Assembly (NCBI RefSeq): GCF_030548295.1
Contig: NZ_JAUOSB010000005.1
Span: 1-64,000, forward strand
Length of the DNA stretch: 64,000 nucleotides
Source: Wenyingzhuangia sp. 2_MG-2023
GTDB lineage: Bacteria; Bacteroidota; Bacteroidia; Flavobacteriales; Flavobacteriaceae
Direction of reading: 5' to 3'
Position 1 is the stretch's first letter. Every line of letters begins with the position of its first letter. Under the pieces are notes generated by a model. That model made no database searches, was not told where the DNA came from, and saw nothing but the letters and a program-made list of their open reading frames with translations. Shown here in pieces: positions 62,085 through 64,000 of this stretch. The position numbers and the translations under genes were made by a program.

Positions 62085-63941
62085 TTACCATCCTGGATTT
62101 TGTTGATAGTTAGACAAATCAAACACGTCATTTGACGATACTGGATACCAGTAGTTTCTCTTATCAAAAACACGTTGTTCCGTAGTTAGGTCAATGTAGT
62201 TGTAAGTAAAGGTCAATGTGCTTTTATCAGTAACACTACCATGACCTGCTGGTGGAATAGCTTCTACACCTCTAATTGGTTTTTTGAACACTTCTTCTGC
62301 AATCATCCACCTTCTTAAGTCATGCCATCTGTGGTTCTCCCACATTAACTCCACAGCTCTTTCGTTTCTAATTCTATCTCTAAATACTACTTTGCTTGTT
62401 GCAAACTCAGGTAATACATCTGGCATATCTACTCTATTTCTCACTTTATTAATTGCTTGTACCGCTGTTAGACCATATCCTTTAGGATCTGCATTGGGTC
62501 CATATGCCTCGTTCATAGCCTCTGCATAATCTAAATACACTTGGGCAACTCTTATGTATATTGTATTTATGTTGTATATATCAAATTGAAACGGAAAGTT
62601 TTGTGCTTCTGGCCATAAGTATTTTTTTATCATATATCCAGACAACATTCTATTTTTAGTATACCTACTATTACTTTGTAAATTATAATCTGTTCCATCT
62701 ACATATAGTTCTTGGTACATTTTAGTTCCATTTTGAGCTATTCCCCATTCCTCACCAGGAATAATTATGTTATTTTCCAACCTTGGATCTCTGTTTTCAA
62801 AGGGGTTTTGAGAATCATAACCTGATCTTGAATCATCAATAGGGTATGCGTTAGTTCCATCAAAGGTTTCATACATATCTACAATATTCTGAGTTGGGTT
62901 TGTGTAAGCTGCTGCATCATTCCCTGTCCCTCTTGACATACGTTGAGGAATATAATTACATCTTAACCCTCTAGATTGACTAGATCTTTTTCCTGCATCC
63001 AATCGGTACCAAACAGACTCTGGAGATGCTTGGATTCCATCTGTATAAAATATGTTCTTATATTCTGCTTTTGTCATCAATCTAAAACCAGCTCCACCTG
63101 AACCTGCGTCAATGTATTTTATCAAGTCGTTTGCATATTCTGCTGCCATTTCTGACCATTCTGTACTGTAGTCAAGATCCTCTATTGAATTTAAATCATT
63201 TTGCATTAAAGGACTTGCAGCATACAATGTTGCCATAGATTTTACAGCCATTGCTGCTCCTTTAGTTACTCTACCAAATTGACTAGTTTCCCAAACATCT
63301 GGCAACATAGGAATGGCTTTGTCTAGATCTGTTAACATCCACTCAGTGCTTTCTTTATAAGTAAGTCTGCTTAAATTTGTATTGTCATCCGAAGCAAAAG
63401 CATTGTCTAAAATAGGCATACCTCCTGCTCTTTGAATGATTTGAAAATAGTACCATGCTCTAAAAAAGTAAGCTTGTCCTAACAATTCATTTCTTTGATC
63501 TTCTGTTAAACTTGGCACTATACCACTTTCTATATTCTCAATTACTTTATTGGCAACTCTAATAGCAAATGTAGCATTGGTAAACACGCTTCCTTGGTCA
63601 AAGCCAGAATTTCCTCCCCATCCAAGTTCTGGAACACCTGCCCATCTATTTGTCCAAGCTCCAGAATTTAAAACGGTAGCTATATTTCCATTATAAGGAC
63701 TTCCTGCCTCATCTGAAAGTGCATTTACAGAAGTTCTATCAAATCCTTGAGAACGCCAGTGGTGAATATCTAATAACACCTCGTAACAATTATCTAAATA
63801 CCCTCTAACCGACTGGTAACTTGAAAAAACATCTTCTTCCGCCAATCCAAAATCTGGATTTACATCTAAAAAATCTTCACATGATGACAGACTTATAAAA
63901 GTCAACATCATTACTATTGTTTTATAAAATTTTGTTTTCAT
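62085..63941 (-). CDS. SusD/RagB-type lipoprotein (second PUL-B pair)
   Basis: 618 aa with lipobox (SSC, Cys21) then EDFLDVNPDFGLAEEDVFSS. Helices LLGQAYFFRAWYYFQIIQRAGG (described in part: AYFFRAWYYFQII) and YLDYAEAMNEAYGPNAD, RNERAVELMWENHRWHDLRRW. It pairs with the SusC gene whose last codons lie at 63955-64000, 14 bp upstream. Two complete SusCD-type pairs in tandem suggest uptake of two fragment types. Confidence 0.93.
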   Translation of the reverse strand: MKTKFYKTIVMMLTFISLSSCEDFLDVNPDFGLAEEDVFSSYQSVRGYLDNCYEVLLDIHHWRSQGFDRTSVNALSDEAGSPYNGNIATVLNSGAWTNRWAGVPELGWGGNSGFDQGSVFTNATFAIRVANKVIENIESGIVPSLTEDQRNELLGQAYFFRAWYYFQIIQRAGGMPILDNAFASDDNTNLSRLTYKESTEWMLTDLDKAIPMLPDVWETSQFGRVTKGAAMAVKSMATLYAASPLMQNDLNSIEDLDYSTEWSEMAAEYANDLIKYIDAGSGGAGFRLMTKAEYKNIFYTDGIQASPESVWYRLDAGKRSSQSRGLRCNYIPQRMSRGTGNDAAAYTNPTQNIVDMYETFDGTNAYPIDDSRSGYDSQNPFENRDPRLENNIIIPGEEWGIAQNGTKMYQELYVDGTDYNLQSNSRYTKNRMLSGYMIKKYLWPEAQNFPFQFDIYNINTIYIRVAQVYLDYAEAMNEAYGPNADPKGYGLTAVQAINKVRNRVDMPDVLPEFATSKVVFRDRIRNERAVELMWENHRWHDLRRWMIAEEVFKKPIRGVEAIPPAGHGSVTDKSTLTFTYNYIDLTTEQRVFDKRNYWYPVSSNDVFDLSNYQQNPGW

Positions 63942-63954
63942 ATCTTAATCTATA

Positions 63955-64000
63955 TTAAAATGAGACTCTTACTCCTAAACTATATCTTCTTATAATTGGA
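63955..64000 (-). CDS. C-terminus of a SusC-type transporter, cut by window edge
   Basis: Only the last 15 codons are inside the window, reading ...PIIRRYSLGVRVSF and stop (TAA at 63955-63957). The ending, an amphipathic strand finishing in VRVSF, and the position 14 bp upstream of a susD gene identify it as the partner SusC of that SusD. Confidence 0.75.
   Translation of the reverse strand, partial: PIIRRYSLGVRVSF

Noticed and set aside
1-64000. CRISPR array, insertion sequence, phage or toxin-antitoxin genes
   Set aside because: No regularly spaced repeats, no transposase or integrase motifs and no such gene pair were seen.

Overview
The window is AT-rich DNA from a marine Bacteroidota, most likely a Flavobacteriaceae member of the algal-polysaccharide-degrading kind. 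The support is: three SusC/SusD pairs (one cut by the window edge), eight proteins with type IX secretion (T9SS) C-terminal sorting domains, TAnnTTTG-type promoters, a hybrid two-component regulator, and a core gene set (lpxK, Nif3-like, degenerate zinc-ribbon protein) typical of flavobacteria. The species cannot be named from the sequence alone.

Layout. (1) Positions 1-32475, all on the minus strand, form a large polysaccharide utilization locus (PUL-A). Transcription runs right to left: a hybrid two-component sensor/regulator (28345-32475); a GH29 enzyme behind a well-formed Bacteroidota promoter (28067-28097); sulfatase; a decayed TonB-receptor fragment; a small secreted protein; an EF-hand esterase; a small T9SS protein; a T9SS multidomain TIM-barrel candidate; sulfatase; GH29; a Tat-exported SGNH hydrolase; sulfatase; SusC; SusD; a T9SS protein of unknown function; a beta-propeller hydrolase; a GH95-like enzyme; GH29; and a sulfatase cut by the window edge. 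(2) Positions 32742-41407 are a housekeeping island: LpxK, Nif3-like protein, zinc-ribbon relative, a large T9SS surface protein, cold-shock protein, FKBP lipoprotein, S4 RNA-binding protein, PyrR-like phosphoribosyltransferase, shikimate kinase and tRNA-Lys(TTT). (3) Positions 41431-64000, again all on the minus strand, form a second PUL (PUL-B): two tandem SusC/SusD pairs with a DUF1735-type surface lipoprotein, a GQSNM-type acetylesterase, a LamG protein, a GH30-like enzyme, sulfatase, a modular alpha/beta esterase, GH29, a GH128-like enzyme and a GH172 (DUF2961) lipoprotein.

Function. Four GH29 enzymes, one GH95-like enzyme, five S1-type sulfatases and four esterases of at least three folds point to a sulfated and probably acetylated fucose-containing polysaccharide, such as fucoidan or a sulfated fucan. 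Surface T9SS endo-enzymes would cut the polymer, SusCD would import fragments, and periplasmic sulfatases, esterases and fucosidases would finish the job. The GH128-, GH172-, GH30- and beta-propeller-type enzymes suggest additional linkages or a second substrate. The substrate is an inference.

Most interesting points: a beta-rich domain with a WGV...DFNANG signature, shared between the 806-aa TIM-barrel protein and the small protein encoded next to it (candidate new carbohydrate-binding module); a second two-part N-terminal module shared by two otherwise unrelated PUL-B enzymes; an unassigned TIM-barrel enzyme that may be an endo-fucanase; a GH95-like enzyme with an altered active-site Asn; and a decayed SusC relic inside PUL-A.
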